Positions 63,401-64,000 of a stretch of DNA of 64,000 nt are shown here, one piece after another. Every line of letters starts with the position of its first letter. The stretch's first letter is position 1. Origin of the DNA: Otis tarda. Its lineage: Eukaryota; Chordata; Aves; Otidiformes; Otididae. The stretch is from the NCBI GenBank assembly GCA_026413225.1, contig CM048552.1, positions 141,745,053 through 141,809,052 on the forward strand, in the 5' to 3' direction. The translations under genes were made by a program, and so were the position numbers. Below the pieces are notes generated by a model. It worked only from the letters and a program-made list of their open reading frames with translations. It did no database searches and was not told the origin of the DNA.

Positions 63401-64000
63401 TGCATGGCAGAAAACTCTATCTGCAAAGTGACTTCATTGTCCATATGCAACTTGCCTCTCAAAACTTGTCTCACTCGCAATGCCAAAAGTCTGACAGTCA
63501 GACAGCTGGCATGTTGTAACTGCTGCTTTTCATTACCTACCAGACTGCCTCTTATGTGTTTTCTCCATCTGTTGCTTGTAACTACCTTTTGTCCTCTTGT
63601 TATTGATCATAGGACAGATACTGTCTGTTTACACATAAAATTCACAGTGGAGCTCTGGTTCTTATGTCAAATGCCTAGCAGCATCTTATCCTGCTAGAAA
63701 TACCTCAACTAATTTCAAAGCAATCTGCAACAGGATAACAGAAATGTGTGCAGCCCTTAAAACAGATACATTGCTTCTTGTATAAAGTGCATGTGAAGTG
63801 ATGTATTAATGATCCCCTTTTATGAATATCTGATAAGCTGATTGTCATGGTGCCTAAAATCCCTCTGTTGAAGAAGGTGACACTCAACTCTCTACCAAGG
63901 ATTGTCCTTTCTCTAAAGTACTGGTATTAATAATCAAACAACTTCTGAATAAAATAAAATTTTATATACTACTAAAAACTGCATATTCCAAAGTTTTCAT

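Larger units (their letters stand above)
37466..64000. other. Intergenic region downstream of DHRSX
   Basis: About 26.5 kb without a supported gene. In mammals the neighbours on this side of DHRSX include ZBED1 and CD99; no exon of either is recognisable here, and ZBED1's long uninterrupted coding exon is clearly absent. Named content: CR1 tails (38391, 50946, 53201, 53452), a GGAAAA repeat (42021), a purine pentamer array (52021), a T-rich run (56171) and a solo LTR (59326-60461). The stretches 38713-42020, 42085-50945, 53566-56170, 56205-59320 and 60467-64000 are otherwise unique. 57130-58060 is relatively GC-rich with overlapping frames but no recognisable domain, and 61490-62720 is similar. 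I see nothing else I can name. Confidence 0.75.

Overview
The window reads as nuclear DNA of a bird. Its coding content is split into short spliced exons separated by very long introns. Its interspersed repeats are CR1 LINE tails ending in the avian ATTCTATG octamer repeat, and one LTR resembles an ERVL-type family I know from neoavian genomes. Nothing bacterial, organellar or CRISPR-like is present. I would guess Neoaves rather than a galliform, because of the LTR; that is inference from memory, not a search.

Only one gene is supported: the 3' end of DHRSX on the + strand, encoding a short-chain dehydrogenase/reductase of the polyprenol/dolichol pathway. Two coding exons are visible. The penultimate exon (7777-7984) carries the catalytic YxxxK motif (YAQSK) and the DPG loop. 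The last exon (36668-36865) carries the C-terminus and stop codon. They are joined by an intron of about 28.7 kb (7985-36667), and their phases match exactly (phase 0 at the junction). Everything before 7777 is part of the preceding intron. Two plausible polyadenylation signals follow the stop, at 37106 and 37443. In mammals DHRSX is in pseudoautosomal region 1; in birds the orthologous block is autosomal.

Layout. 1-7776: intron with three CR1 tails and a GC-rich patch. 7777-7984: exon. 7985-36667: last intron, mostly unique AT-rich DNA with microsatellites, a CpG/GC-box patch near 24.1-24.4 kb and a well-formed cryptic exon at 24889-24955. 36668-37465: last exon and 3' UTR. 37466-64000: about 26.5 kb of intergenic DNA with no supported gene. 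The intergenic part holds four CR1 tails (two in inverted orientation around 53.2-53.6 kb), a 200-bp layered homopurine pentamer array at 52.0-52.2 kb, and a complete 1136-bp solo LTR at 59326-60461 with a perfect 5-bp target-site duplication.

Almost all other open frames are 60-150 codons long, lack homology I recognise, and fall in repeats or low-stop GC-rich DNA, so they are not annotated. I did not find a new multi-gene system. The best leads are the solo LTR with its internal minisatellite, the layered pentamer array, the cryptic exon, the TTTG repeat inside the last splice acceptor, and a small signal-peptide-like frame on the minus strand at 1173-1397.
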